Shown here piece after piece: positions 7,317 to 16,144 of a stretch of 42,868 nt of DNA (its first letter is position 1; each line of letters starts with the position of its first letter). Source of the stretch: Chloroflexota bacterium (GTDB taxonomy: Bacteria > Chloroflexota > Anaerolineae > Anaerolineales > VGOW01). A model generated the notes under the pieces. The model was not told the DNA's origin. It saw only the letters and a list, made by a program, of their open reading frames with translations, and made no database searches. Both the position numbers and the translations under genes were made by a program. The DNA lies in NCBI GenBank assembly GCA_016213135.1, contig JACRBQ010000020.1, forward strand, positions 1 to 42,868, read 5' to 3'.

Positions 7317-9200
7317 TCAATTCTCGGCAATGACAATGATTTTGTCGCCTTCGGCGAAGGCGACCGGCTCGGCTTTGGCCGGGTTGACGACGACGCCATA
7401 GGCTCTGGCGGCGTCGGCGGCGTTTGCTCTGATGCGGTAGCCAATGGCGGTTTCGCCCTGCTGCCGGGCCGCTTCCAGCACCGTATAGAAATTCAGCGGC
7501 CGGCCCACGGCCACGTAATGGGTGACGGGCTTGAGGTAGATCTCGGAGCCTTCGGGGTCGAACATATCGCCGAACACGGCGTTGAGTCGCTTGTTCTCGG
7601 AGATTTGCGAGAGCATGAGGCTGACGAGTTTTTCGCTGACGATAAAATCGTCGGGGCGGGTGACTTCGGCCAGAGTGCGGTTGCGGATGTCGAGCATTTC
7701 GCTGACGATGGAGAAGGAGTGGCCGGTGCGGTCGGCGATGTCGCGCAGGTGGAGCAGGGTGATGAGGGTGCGGGCGTCGGCCTTTTGTTCTTCCAGCGCG
7801 TCTGAACACAGGATAATCACATGCTGGTAAGTTGGAATAGCCAATGAGTCCAACGTGCGGCGGTCGGTGGTGTCGCCCAATTGGTAGCCGACGGTTTGAT
7901 GGGCCAGGTCCGGGCAGTGGGCGGCAATTTCGGCTTCGCCGTCGGGGAAATCGGCCACCACGGTAACCGCCGAGACGGGGGCCACGTAGTGATCCAGTTC
8001 GTGGAGGATGGTGGGCACGCGCCAGTTCCAGCCGAGGATGAGCGTGCGTTCGGGCTGCGGGGCGGGGAGCGCGGCGCGGCGAATGGCCGCCGCGTTGACG
8101 GCGTGGTCTTTGCGGCCCGAGAGCACAATCGTGTCGTCGTCTTCGGAGATGGCGATGATCTCGTCTCCCGTGGCGAGGACGGTGTCCATGGGCGGGTTGA
8201 GCTGGACGCGGCCATCGGCAAAGCTCAGGCCCATCACCGAGGAGCGGTCGTAGGCCGACAGCGATTCGCCGTAGGTTTTGCCGGCGAGGGTGGGTTCGGT
8301 TTTGAAGTAGATTTCGTCGCCGCCGAAATCGAGCAGTTCGGTGTAGACGACGGAGAGGCCCGACTGGCGGCAGGTTTGCACGGTAATGCGCGAGATGAGG
8401 CCGCCCACCAGCACCAGTTCCACTTCGTCGCGGCCCACCATGCGGGCGGCGTCCATGTTGCGCGGGTCGTGGATTTCGGCCACGATGTGGTACGGCCCGG
8501 GGCGGCGGTTGGGGCCGTTGGTAATGGCCAGCATGGTTTTGATGACGTGCGTGTCGGGGTCGTCGCCCTCGGGCGAAAGGACGATGACCGACTTGCTGGT
8601 TTGCAGGCTGACCATGTCCAGGTCGTCGAGGTCGATGGGGCTGCCGGTGCGGCAGACCACGCGGGTGCGGCCCAGTTTGGGCACGCGGTCGTGAATGGCA
8701 TCTTCCATTTCCACTTTGTCTTCGGCGCCCAGGACGACGATGCGCGGCCGGCGCTGGTTTGCGTTGGCGATGGCCAGTTCGGAGATGATGGAGAACACTT
8801 GCGGCGACCAGCCGAGGATGACGGTGTGGCCGCTTTCGATGACGTTGGAGCGGCCTTTGCGCAATTCGTCGAGCTTGTCTTCGATGCCGTTGTTGATGAT
8901 GCCGATGAGGGCGCTGATGATGAAGATGCCGCCGAAGGTGACGGCGAGCATGCCGCCGAGGAATTGCGGCGTGCCGCTGTCGCCGCCCATGGTGCCGGAA
9001 TCGAGGGTGCGCAGCAGGCCCATCCACATCAGTTCGCCGAGGCTGAAGTCGGCGGCGTGGGTGACCCAGACGACGAAGGAGATGAGGAAGATGATGGCGA
9101 AGGAGGCAACGGCCAACCCGACGATCAGGGCAATGGTGCCTTTGGACATGAAGTTGTCGAACTGGTAACGCAGGCGGTCGGCGACGGACGCATTTTTCAT
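7317..9200 (-). CDS. CASTOR/POLLUX-like ion channel with two RCK/TrkA-N domains
   Basis: A 627-residue protein. A hydrophobic segment (TIALIVGLAVASFAIIFLI, about 21-45) is followed by a pore-like stretch around RTLDSGTMGGDSGTP and a second helix (LAVTFGGIFIISALIGI). Two NAD-binding RCK-like halves follow, the first from HTVILGWSPQVF and the second from RTLILGWNWRVP. This architecture matches the CASTOR/POLLUX family, known in plants as nuclear envelope cation channels and present in bacteria without a fixed role. The selectivity motif is not the K+ channel GYG. A GAGG ribosome-binding site precedes the ATG, and the gene begins 27 bp after the esterase stop, so the two are likely cotranscribed. 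Confidence 0.85.
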   Translation of the reverse strand: MKNASVADRLRYQFDNFMSKGTIALIVGLAVASFAIIFLISFVVWVTHAADFSLGELMWMGLLRTLDSGTMGGDSGTPQFLGGMLAVTFGGIFIISALIGIINNGIEDKLDELRKGRSNVIESGHTVILGWSPQVFSIISELAIANANQRRPRIVVLGAEDKVEMEDAIHDRVPKLGRTRVVCRTGSPIDLDDLDMVSLQTSKSVIVLSPEGDDPDTHVIKTMLAITNGPNRRPGPYHIVAEIHDPRNMDAARMVGRDEVELVLVGGLISRITVQTCRQSGLSVVYTELLDFGGDEIYFKTEPTLAGKTYGESLSAYDRSSVMGLSFADGRVQLNPPMDTVLATGDEIIAISEDDDTIVLSGRKDHAVNAAAIRRAALPAPQPERTLILGWNWRVPTILHELDHYVAPVSAVTVVADFPDGEAEIAAHCPDLAHQTVGYQLGDTTDRRTLDSLAIPTYQHVIILCSDALEEQKADARTLITLLHLRDIADRTGHSFSIVSEMLDIRNRTLAEVTRPDDFIVSEKLVSLMLSQISENKRLNAVFGDMFDPEGSEIYLKPVTHYVAVGRPLNFYTVLEAARQQGETAIGYRIRANAADAARAYGVVVNPAKAEPVAFAEGDKIIVIAEN

Positions 9201-9227
9201 GGAGGCCTCATTTGGATTTTGCTTTTT

Positions 9228-10151
9228 TCACTTCCATTCCGCAGTATACCACCGGAGATATTCGGCAATGTGCTGTGTCCAGTAGCGCTCGTCGTGAAAG
9301 CCGGGGTAGAGGTGAAAGTCGTGCGGCACGTTGCGGTCGGTGAGGGCGGCGTCGAGCCATTCGGCAGAGGGGCGCAGGGGGTCGGCGATGCCGATATCAA
9401 TGAAGATGCGCGGGCGCCGGTCGGCGGGGAGCCGGCTGATCCAGCGGTAGACGCTGGCGTCGTCGGTGTAGAAGATGGCCAGGCTGTGCAGGCCGAGGGC
9501 GCTGAACAGGTGGGGGTGCTGAAGGCCGATGTTGACCGCCCAGCCTGCGCCGCGCGAGATGCCGCCGAGGGCGCGGTGCGAGCGGTCGGGCAGGGTGCGG
9601 TAGTGGCTGTCAATGTAGGGGATGAGTTCCTGCACCACGGCATCGCCGAAAACGTCCTTCTCGGTGTCGCGGGGCATGACGATGAGGATCGGGGAGATGT
9701 CGCCGGAGGCGATAAGGGCGTCGGCGGTTTCGTCCACGCCGAGGTCGTCCCACATGGCTTCGGTGCGGTCCTGGCCGTGCAAGAGATAGAGGACGGGGTA
9801 GGCCTGGGCGGTGTTGTGGGCATAGCATGGGGGCAGGTAAAGGCGCAGGGCCGGGGCGGTTTGCAGGCGGGCCGAGGCAAACGAGTCGGTGACGACTTTG
9901 CCTGCGGTTTCGAGGCAGGCGGGCGCGGCGGTGAGGGCCGGGGCGAGCGTTGGCGACGGGTCGGGGCGCGCGTACGTTGGCGACGGGTTGGGGCGCACGG
10001 TCGTGCGCCCGTACGGGGGCGGCAGGGGCGCGGGGGTGGAGGCATTATCCGCCGTAGGCGAAACATGGGCAAAAGCCGAGGCGGAGCAGGCGGCTAACGT
10101 GGCTGCCAGCCAACAAAGTATGAGCGCGCCGAGCGGCTGGGGGTGCGGCAT
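9228..10151 (-). CDS. Putative esterase D-family lipoprotein (alpha/beta hydrolase)
   Basis: The chosen start at 10151 gives a 307-residue protein with a lipoprotein signal (hydrophobic LILCWLAATLAAC, lipobox LAAC) and a Thr/Pro-rich linker. The open frame extends 30 codons further but without any signal logic, and a TATAAT box lies 7 nt before 10151. The catalytic domain belongs to the esterase D/Fes superfamily: PVLYLLHGQD (oxyanion strand), nucleophile elbow GGISRGAGWA (Ser), an Asp in DIGIADPL and a His in GFHDERYW. It would act at the outer face of the membrane on an unknown ester. It is first in the operon with the channel, kinase and murJ. Confidence 0.8.
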   Translation of the reverse strand: MPHPQPLGALILCWLAATLAACSASAFAHVSPTADNASTPAPLPPPYGRTTVRPNPSPTYARPDPSPTLAPALTAAPACLETAGKVVTDSFASARLQTAPALRLYLPPCYAHNTAQAYPVLYLLHGQDRTEAMWDDLGVDETADALIASGDISPILIVMPRDTEKDVFGDAVVQELIPYIDSHYRTLPDRSHRALGGISRGAGWAVNIGLQHPHLFSALGLHSLAIFYTDDASVYRWISRLPADRRPRIFIDIGIADPLRPSAEWLDAALTDRNVPHDFHLYPGFHDERYWTQHIAEYLRWYTAEWK

Positions 10152-10158
10152 GGCGGCG

Positions 10159-10164
10159 ATTATA
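10159..10164 (-). promoter_or_regulatory. Leaderless-type -10 box for the esterase operon
   Basis: A perfect minus-strand TATAAT ends 7 nt before the ATG at 10151, with no ribosome-binding site between. It would start transcription at the start codon and so serve the five-gene operon down to 3452. Confidence 0.55.
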
Positions 10165-10276
10165 CCCGACGGGCTGTCGGGCGGCAGTGGGCCGAAGGTC
10201 TCTGCGCGGGCGGCGGGGTTCTGTTGTATGCTCATGTGCAACGACCGGCCGTGTTCCTTTTTCCAACGAGGCGCCC

Positions 10277-11113
10277 ATGACTACAATGAATTCTGATGTG
10301 AAGCCGACGAAGTTTTGGATGCAGCGGTTGTTGCTGCTGGCGAGTGTGCTGGTGTTCCTGGCCGGGGTGCAGTTGTTTGTGCTGTCGGAGCACACCGACC
10401 GCTTTTTTGCGTGGACGATTAAGCTGCCGCTGACGGCGGCGTTTTTGGGTGCGGGCTACTGGGCCAGCTTCTCGCTGGAGTATTTGGGCGCGCGCGAACG
10501 GACGTGGGCACGGGCGCGGGTGGCGGTTCCTGGCGTGCTGGTGTTTACGACGCTGACGCTGGTGACTACGTTGCTATATTTCGACAAGTTCCATTTTGGC
10601 AGCGCGGATTGGGTGGCGCGCGCGGCGGCGTGGTCTTGGCTGGGGGTGTATGGCACGGTGCCGCTGATGATGACGGCGATTCTGGTGACGCATGTTCGCG
10701 CCCCCGGCGGCGACCCGGAGCGGCAAGCGCCCATGCCGCGCTGGATGATGGCGGCGCTGAGCGCGCAGGCGGTGGTGATGCTGGCGCTGGGGCTGGCGCT
10801 GTTTTTGGCGCCGGAGTTGGTGGCCGCGGCGTGGTGGCCGTGGGCGCTTACGGCGCTGGCCGGGCGCGCGGTGGCCGCCTGGTTGCTGGGGTTGGGCGTG
10901 GCGGTGGCGCACTCGGTGTGGGAAGCCGATTACGGGCGCGTGCGGGCCGGGACGGCGAGCCTGGCGGTGTTTGGGCTTTTGCAGTTTGTGGCGCTGGCCC
11001 GCTACGGCAGCGCGGTGGATTGGGCCAGGCCGGTGGCGTGGGGATACATAGGGCTGATGGTGAGCTTTGTGGTCGTGGGCGTGGTGGGCTGGGCGTCGGC
11101 GCGGGGCAAGTGA
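10277..11113 (+). CDS. Hypothetical multi-pass membrane protein
   Basis: The ATG at 10277 (MTTMNSDVKPTKFWMQRLLLL) is chosen because the frame upstream is Arg/Gly-rich and unlike protein, and a weak CGAGG site precedes the ATG. The 278-residue product has about seven or eight hydrophobic segments, rich in Leu, Val, Ala and Trp, joined by short charged loops such as SLEYLGARERTWARAR and RAPGGDPERQAPMP. No known family was recognised. It is transcribed away from the esterase operon and converges on the thiolase, with only 6 bp between their stop codons. Confidence 0.7.
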   Translation: MTTMNSDVKPTKFWMQRLLLLASVLVFLAGVQLFVLSEHTDRFFAWTIKLPLTAAFLGAGYWASFSLEYLGARERTWARARVAVPGVLVFTTLTLVTTLLYFDKFHFGSADWVARAAAWSWLGVYGTVPLMMTAILVTHVRAPGGDPERQAPMPRWMMAALSAQAVVMLALGLALFLAPELVAAAWWPWALTALAGRAVAAWLLGLGVAVAHSVWEADYGRVRAGTASLAVFGLLQFVALARYGSAVDWARPVAWGYIGLMVSFVVVGVVGWASARGK

Positions 11114-11119
11114 GTGAGG

Positions 11120-12262
11120 CTATACGCGCTCGATAATGGTGGCGGTGGCCATGCCGTGGCCGATGCACATGGTTTGCAGGCCGTAACGCGCTTGCCGCCG
11201 CTCCAGTTCGTGCAGCAGGGTGGTCATGATGCGGGCGCCACTCGCGCCCAGCGGGTGGCCCAGGGCGATGGCCCCGCCGTTGGGGTTCACGCGGCTCATG
11301 TCGGCGCCGGTTTCTTTTTGCCACGTGAGCACCACCGAGGCAAAGGCTTCGTTGATTTCAATCACGTCGATGTCGGCCAGCTTAAGCCCGGCGCGGGCCA
11401 AAGCCCGGTGGGTGGCGGGGATGGGGCCGGTAAGCATTAGTTCGGGGTCGGAGCCGACGACCACGCGGGTGACGAGGCGCGCCCGTGGTGTGAGCGAGTG
11501 GCGCTTCACGGCGGAGTCGGAGGCCAGCACCACCGCGGCGGCCCCGTCGGAAATCTGGCTGGAGTTGGCGGCGGTGACCACGCCGCCTTCTTTGAATGCG
11601 GGTTTGAGCGCGCCCATCCTGGCCCGATCCGGATTCATGCGGATGCCTTCGTCGGCGGCCACGGTGCGGGCGGCCCCGTTGGCCCCCACCGGGATGGGCA
11701 GGGTTTCGCGAGTGAAGCGCCCGTCGCGGGTGGCGGCTCCGGCGCGGAGGTGGCTTTCGTAGGCAAAGTCGTCGAGGGCGTCGCGGGTGAGGCCCCACTG
11801 CTCGGCGATCATTTCGGCGCTCACGCCCTGATGCAGAAACCGGTAGGGAAAATCGGCGGGCCATTCGCTCGGCCAGTCGGCGGCGATGGGGATGCGGCTC
11901 ATCATTTCGACGCCCGCGCCCACGGCGATGTCCATGTCGCCGGCGGCGATGGCCTGGGCGGCGAAATGGATGGCCTGTTGCGACGAGCCGCACATGCGGT
12001 TGAGGGTGACGGCGGGCACGGTGACAGGGAACCCGGCTTTGAGCGCGGCCAATCGCCCGATGTTGGCCCCTTGCTCGCCCAGCGCCGACACGCAGCCCAT
12101 CACCACATCTTGCACCAGCGCGGGCTCCACGCCGGCACGGGCCACGGCCTCGGCCAGCACCTGCGCGGCGAGGTTGAGGGGGGTGACGCCGTTGAGCGCG
12201 CCGCCGGGTTTGCCCACGCCCACCGGTGAGCGCACGGCGGAAACGATGAATACGTCAGTCAT
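11120..12262 (-). CDS. Thiolase (acetyl-CoA acetyltransferase family)
   Basis: A 380-residue thiolase of normal length. The acylated cysteine is Cys91 in NRMCGSSQQAIH, the base histidine is His336 in GGAIALGHPLGASGAR, and the second cysteine is Cys366 in TMCIGHGMATATIIERV. Thiolases condense or cleave beta-ketoacyl-CoA and could take part in fatty-acid or aromatic-ring beta-oxidation, which fits the benzoyl-CoA genes at the far end, although nothing links them directly. One oddity is a His in the usual C-x-G-G-G loop (CIGHG). An AGGAG site precedes the ATG, and a TATGAT box is present at 12281-12286. Confidence 0.93.
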   Translation of the reverse strand: MTDVFIVSAVRSPVGVGKPGGALNGVTPLNLAAQVLAEAVARAGVEPALVQDVVMGCVSALGEQGANIGRLAALKAGFPVTVPAVTLNRMCGSSQQAIHFAAQAIAAGDMDIAVGAGVEMMSRIPIAADWPSEWPADFPYRFLHQGVSAEMIAEQWGLTRDALDDFAYESHLRAGAATRDGRFTRETLPIPVGANGAARTVAADEGIRMNPDRARMGALKPAFKEGGVVTAANSSQISDGAAAVVLASDSAVKRHSLTPRARLVTRVVVGSDPELMLTGPIPATHRALARAGLKLADIDVIEINEAFASVVLTWQKETGADMSRVNPNGGAIALGHPLGASGARIMTTLLHELERRQARYGLQTMCIGHGMATATIIERV

Positions 12263-12290
12263 GGTGAACTCCTGCCTTCGATCATATCAA

Positions 12291-12325
12291 CCTGTAGAGA
12301 CGTTGCGTTGCAACGTCTCTACAGG
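12291..12325. repeat. Perfect palindromic repeat (GTAGAGACGTTGC family)
   Basis: A perfect 16-bp stem (12291-12306 with 12310-12325) closes on the loop GTT. It shares the GTAGAGACGTT core with 2569-2591 and 35659-35705. It lies directly against the stop codon of the small membrane protein gene and upstream of the thiolase; no U-tract follows on either strand, so it is not called a terminator. Confidence 0.85.
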
Positions 12326-12658
12326 TCATTCGTGCCGCCAGTCTTCGGCCAGGCCGAACACGCGGCCCACGAGAGTAAATACAAGGATGATGATGAGGGC
12401 ACCATACGGCGCCCAGAATGCCTTGACCGCCCACAGCACGGCTATGCCCACCAACAACCCGACGATGAAGCCCACGAACATATACAGCCATTTGGCGGGC
12501 ATGTCGCGCAGGGCATCGGCCAGCGTGTACTTGCTCCAGTCTTTGCGCCGCGTTGCCGCTCGTGAAAGCTGCTTGTCGGATTTAATAACCGGGATGCGTT
12601 TTGAGATTTGCTGCTCGCGCAGGCGTTGCAAGCGTTGCGCTTCGTCATCGTTGCTCAT
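12326..12658 (-). CDS. Small two-helix membrane protein
   Basis: The start at 12658 gives a 110-residue protein beginning MSNDDEAQRLQRLREQQISK, preceded by a strong GGAGGG site 8 nt upstream. A longer open frame exists but its extension is Arg/Pro-rich non-protein-like sequence. A charged N-terminal half is followed by two membrane helices (WLYMFVGFIVGLLVGIAVLWAV and ALIIILVFTLVGRVFGLAED). The layout resembles small AtpI- or FUN14-like inner-membrane proteins, but no family is claimed. The stop codon abuts the palindrome at 12291-12325. Confidence 0.65.
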   Translation of the reverse strand: MSNDDEAQRLQRLREQQISKRIPVIKSDKQLSRAATRRKDWSKYTLADALRDMPAKWLYMFVGFIVGLLVGIAVLWAVKAFWAPYGALIIILVFTLVGRVFGLAEDWRHE

Positions 12659-13003
12659 GGTGTCGGCCCTCCGAGGTCTAATTCTAATGCTTAACCGAGG
12701 CGGGTCAAGCGGGCTGAAAGGCGGCGGGCGCTGTTGCATTACCAATCGAACGCCGGGCCGTTCGCGGGGCGCGCGGTGGAGATTATGGCGAAGTTGTGTC
12801 CCGCCGGAAGAATTAGTGCGCGTGAGGTGGGGGCCGTAATGCAGGCGCGATGATTGTTCTTGTGGCGACGGGCTTTCCAGCCTGTAGCGCGGCAGCGATT
12901 GAAGAACTTCAAGGGAAGCTATCACAGCGGGCCGGGCAAGCCCAGAGAAAGAAATCGACCCTGTCCACGATGGGGGAGCTACGAGGACTTCGGCACGCCT
13001 TCT
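12659..13003. other. Intergenic region without a recognised gene
   Basis: About 345 bp. It holds the ribosome-binding site of the small membrane protein and GC-rich sequence with a short GCGACGGGCTTTCCAGCCTG segment that can pair with itself (GGCTTTCCAGCC). Short open frames here lack coding character. No riboswitch consensus or terminator was recognised. Confidence 0.4.
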
Positions 13004-13660
13004 CTAAACCTCATCACGACCCAGCCCGGCTTTGCGCGCCCGGACGATGGCCTGCGCCCGGTCAACGACTTGCATCTTGCTGAAAATATTCGAGACGTGG
13101 TTGCGGACAGTCTTCAGGCTGATGGTCAGGTGTAGGGCAATCTCGGTATTGCTTGAGCCTTGGGCGATCAGGTCGAGCACTTCGCGTTCGCGGTCAGTCA
13201 ATTCGGGGAAAGCCTGAGGCTCCTCTTTAACCGCCGGGCGTGAGAAAAAATTGATCATTCGCCGCGCAATCGCGGGTCCAAATAACGCTTCGCCTTTGTG
13301 GGCGGCCTGCACTGCGCGTAGAATCTCTTCCTGATCCGCGCCTTTCAACAAATAGCCGCGCGCCCCGGCGCGCATGGCCGCGAAGACCGAGTCGTCGTCC
13401 TCGAACATGGTCAGCATGAGCGTGCTGATGTGCGGGCTGGATTGATAAATGCGGCGGGTCGCCTCGATACCGTTCAGGCCTGGCATCTGGATGTCCATCA
13501 AAATGACGTGCGGTTGGAGAGCGTTGGCCTTCGAGACGGCCTCATCGCCGCTGGCCGCCTCACCTACCACTTCGACCTGCGGAATGGAATCCAGCAAGGC
13601 GCGCATGCCGCTTCGAAAAGAATTGTGGTCATCCACGATCAAAACGCAGATTTTTTCCAT
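13004..13660 (-). CDS. NarL/FixJ-family response regulator
   Basis: A 218-residue two-domain regulator. The receiver has the acidic pair VDDH near the N-terminus, phosphoacceptor Asp in VILMDIQMPGLNG (about 56), the conserved Thr/Ser in LMLTMF and the Lys in GYLLKG. The C-terminal LuxR-type helix-turn-helix begins at ELTDREREVLDLIAQGSSNTEIA with recognition helix SLKTVRNHVSNIFSKM. It starts 5 bp after the stop of the histidine kinase gene, so the two form a two-component pair. Targets are unknown; the array of membrane-protein genes upstream is a candidate. Confidence 0.92.
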   Translation of the reverse strand: MEKICVLIVDDHNSFRSGMRALLDSIPQVEVVGEAASGDEAVSKANALQPHVILMDIQMPGLNGIEATRRIYQSSPHISTLMLTMFEDDDSVFAAMRAGARGYLLKGADQEEILRAVQAAHKGEALFGPAIARRMINFFSRPAVKEEPQAFPELTDREREVLDLIAQGSSNTEIALHLTISLKTVRNHVSNIFSKMQVVDRAQAIVRARKAGLGRDEV

Positions 13661-13665
13661 GAGCG

Positions 13666-16061
13666 CTAATTCACTCTTCCGATGGGGATCACAGCCAGAA
13701 CGCGCGTGCCGCCTTCGGGGCGGCTCTCAACGCGGCACTGGCCGCCAAGTTCTGCGGCGCGTTCACGCATAGAAGCGAGTCCCACACCGGCTTTGAACTT
13801 CTCAGGCACGCCTTGGCCGTCATCACAGATTTCGACTTCCAGGTTTTTATTCACCCGAATTTGCACCGTACAATGACCGGCGCGCGCGTGACGGGCGGCA
13901 TTGGTCAACGCTTCGCAGACAATACGATAGGTGGCCGCTTCCACCGCCGCCGACAACGGGGGAATGTTTTCAGGAGACTCGACGGTTACAAGTAAGCCGA
14001 TGCGTTCCTGCCCGGCGCAGAACTCCTGTATGGCAGACAGCAGACCCAGTTCGTCCAGCGCGGGCGGACGGAGGGAATAGGCCAGGCGGCGAATGTCGTC
14101 AATGGAGGACTGCGTCTGGGACTTCAGGTCCGCCAGCAAGTCATCGGCGGCGCGTGGGTTGTGGGTTAGCAGGTTACGGGCCGCGTCCATTTTCAAGGTC
14201 AGGCCAGCCAGCGAGGGGCCAAGTCCATCGTGCAGTTCGCGGCGGATGTGACGGCGTTCCTCCTCGCGGGCGGTGACGATGCGCTCGCGCGAGCGCTGAA
14301 GATCGACGGTGAGGCGCACGGCGTGGACGGCGACACCGGCCTGGTGAGCGATGTCTTCCAGCAGACGTCGCTCGACGGCGGTGAACGCTTCGCCCGGGGC
14401 GCGGGGCGAGAAGATGAGTTGGCCCACGATTTCGCCTTGATAGACGAGAGGGAGAACCTCACCCCCCACCCCCTGCCCCTCACCCCTTCGCCCCTCTCCC
14501 AGTGGGAGAGGGGTTGGGGGTGAGGGCGGTGAGGCCGCTACAATCTTGAAGCCCTCTCCTTCCTTCAGCGCAATCGCCGCACACGGCAGCTTGAGAGCCT
14601 GCGCCACCGTCTCGACGATCGTCGGCAGCACGGCCTCGGGCGCGAGGGTCGCTTCGAGGCGTTGGCCGAGGCGCGAGAGCACGGCGTACGGATCGTCACG
14701 CTCACCGTACATCACGCGGTTGACGCCGCGTTGAAGCCACTCCCGCAGTGGGTTGAAGGTGACAGCCACCAGGCCCGTTGCAAGGAACGCCAGAATGGAC
14801 TTCTCGGAGGCCTGAAATAATCCGCCCAGATACCCGACGATAAAAATGTAAACCGCCATCGTGCTGAAGGTCAACACACTATAGACCAGGGTGCGGTTGA
14901 TGACGACGTCAATGTCGAACAGGCGATAGCGCAGGATGGCTACACAGGCGGCCAGGGGGATGCCGAGAAGGCCGAGACTCATCAGGAGGACGCTGATCTG
15001 GAAGACCGGGCTTTCCTGTGGCAAGGTCACGTACAGCACGTAGCTCAGCAGGACCGAAGCGAAGAGGAGCACCGTAGCATAGGCGACCCATTTCAACTGC
15101 TGGCGCTGGACGCCGCTTGAGCTGCGGAATCGGAGCACCAGCGCGGCGATGGATCCGATGAATGCGATAAGGAGGAGAACCCCTCCTACGTTTAGCAACG
15201 CATCCGTCACAGGCCCCGCGCCGGGGATCGCGAACGGATTGCGCCCGAGGGGATTCTCAGTGTCCATACGACTCACGGGGTTCAGCGCACTGCCCAGCAT
15301 CATACCAGCCATGCCGAACCCGGCTGCCCACGCCACAGGCCGCCAGCGCGGGGACAGCAGATGCCCATCCGGGAAAAGCAAGATGAGGAAGGTGATCGGC
15401 AGCACGTTTGAAGGGATCCAGACCCACCAGTCCAGCCACTTTACGAGCACCAGCCACGGCGCACGATCCGGCCCCAGGACGTGCTCACCGTAGGCCCGAA
15501 GCCCAACATTCAACCCGACCACCCCGGCGGAGAACGCCGTTAGGGTCATGATCCAGCCGATGGGGTGACGGGGATGGCGCGCCACGACGAGCGGGCCGAG
15601 CACGGAGAAGATGATGACTATCAGGGGCAGGGTAAGTTCATGGGTGTACAGCCCGAGGGGATCGCGCGTGGCCAGGACAGCAAGGACGCTGACGACAAAG
15701 CCGGCTACGGCCATGGCCACGGAGAGACCCGCCAGCGACCAGCTGGTCCATCGGGCAACGTCTTCTTTGCTCATGTCTGCCTTCCTCCACGGCCGGACAC
15801 CCCACTGAAAGAGCGCCTGCGCCCATGCCTCCACACTGCGTCCGTCCACCGCGACCACCATGTCGCCTTCCCGCAGTCCCTGCGGCCGTTCTTCGAGCGG
15901 CTGGACTGCAACGCCCCCGAAGGCCAGACGCTTTCTCCAGGCTGTAAGCGCACGCCGTCTGAGGGGCCGGCAATCCTCAGCCCCAGAAACGCTCCCGCCA
16001 GGGAAAGCAGGCCGAGAGCGATCAGCAGGACGATGAGCGCGGGGCGGTCGAACGATTTCAC
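13666..16061 (-). CDS. NarL-type sensor histidine kinase, frame interrupted by one base
   Basis: The best model starts at the GTG at 16061 (VKSFDRPALIVLLIALGLLS), 7 nt after a TATAAT box. That frame continues through GVRLQPGESVWPSG and then loses sense, while the downstream frame resumes as GVAVQPLEERPQGLREGD. One more C in the run at 15914-15918 joins both and yields a 798-residue protein. Domains: an N-terminal helix, a PDZ-like stretch (GLREGDMVVAVDGRSVEAW), about seven membrane helices, a GAF domain carrying an inserted repeat peptide, a HisKA_3 dimerisation helix with His in RRELHDGLGPSLAG, and an ATPase domain (ICDDGQGVPE, GVGLASMRERA). It phosphorylates the adjacent regulator. Confidence 0.85.
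14458..14524. repeat. CCCCTCTCCC..GGGAGAGGGG palindrome inside the sensor kinase GAF domain
   Basis: The core stem is 10 bp with loop AGT (14491-14513), inside an outer CCTCACCCCC/GGGGGTGAGG stem. It is translated in frame as PSPPTPLPLGEGRRGEG between two GAF beta strands, FKIVAA and VLPLVYQGEIVG, and so appears as an in-frame insertion. Confidence 0.8.
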
Positions 16062-16144
16062 TGCCCCTATTATAGATTGTCCGCGCCCCCGGCAAACCAG
16101 GTTGGAGACCCACCCGACAACCCGCATTCACCACTTGGGCCTTG
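16062..16144 (-). promoter_or_regulatory. Leaderless-type promoter of the sensor kinase
   Basis: A TATAAT box at 16069-16074 lies 7 nt before the GTG start at 16061. A TTGCCG-like -35 element lies about 15 nt further upstream. This is the third example in the window of a -10 box too close to the start codon to leave room for a ribosome-binding site. Confidence 0.5.

Noticed and set aside
7294-9027. A 577-codon minus-strand frame overlapping the channel gene
   Set aside because: Arg/His/Pro-rich in the manner of a +1 shadow; the other frame has the channel's RCK motifs.
7881-10097. A 738-codon plus-strand open frame opposite the channel and esterase genes
   Set aside because: It is His/Gly/Val/Asp-rich with no family resemblance, and it lies antisense to two well-supported genes; a GC-rich shadow frame.
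12291-12325. Rho-independent terminator for the small membrane protein gene
   Set aside because: The stem is strong but no U-tract follows on either strand, and the same palindrome occurs inside coding sequence elsewhere.
12659-13003. A riboswitch (c-di-GMP or cobalamin type) in the long spacer
   Set aside because: No consensus core could be matched on either strand.
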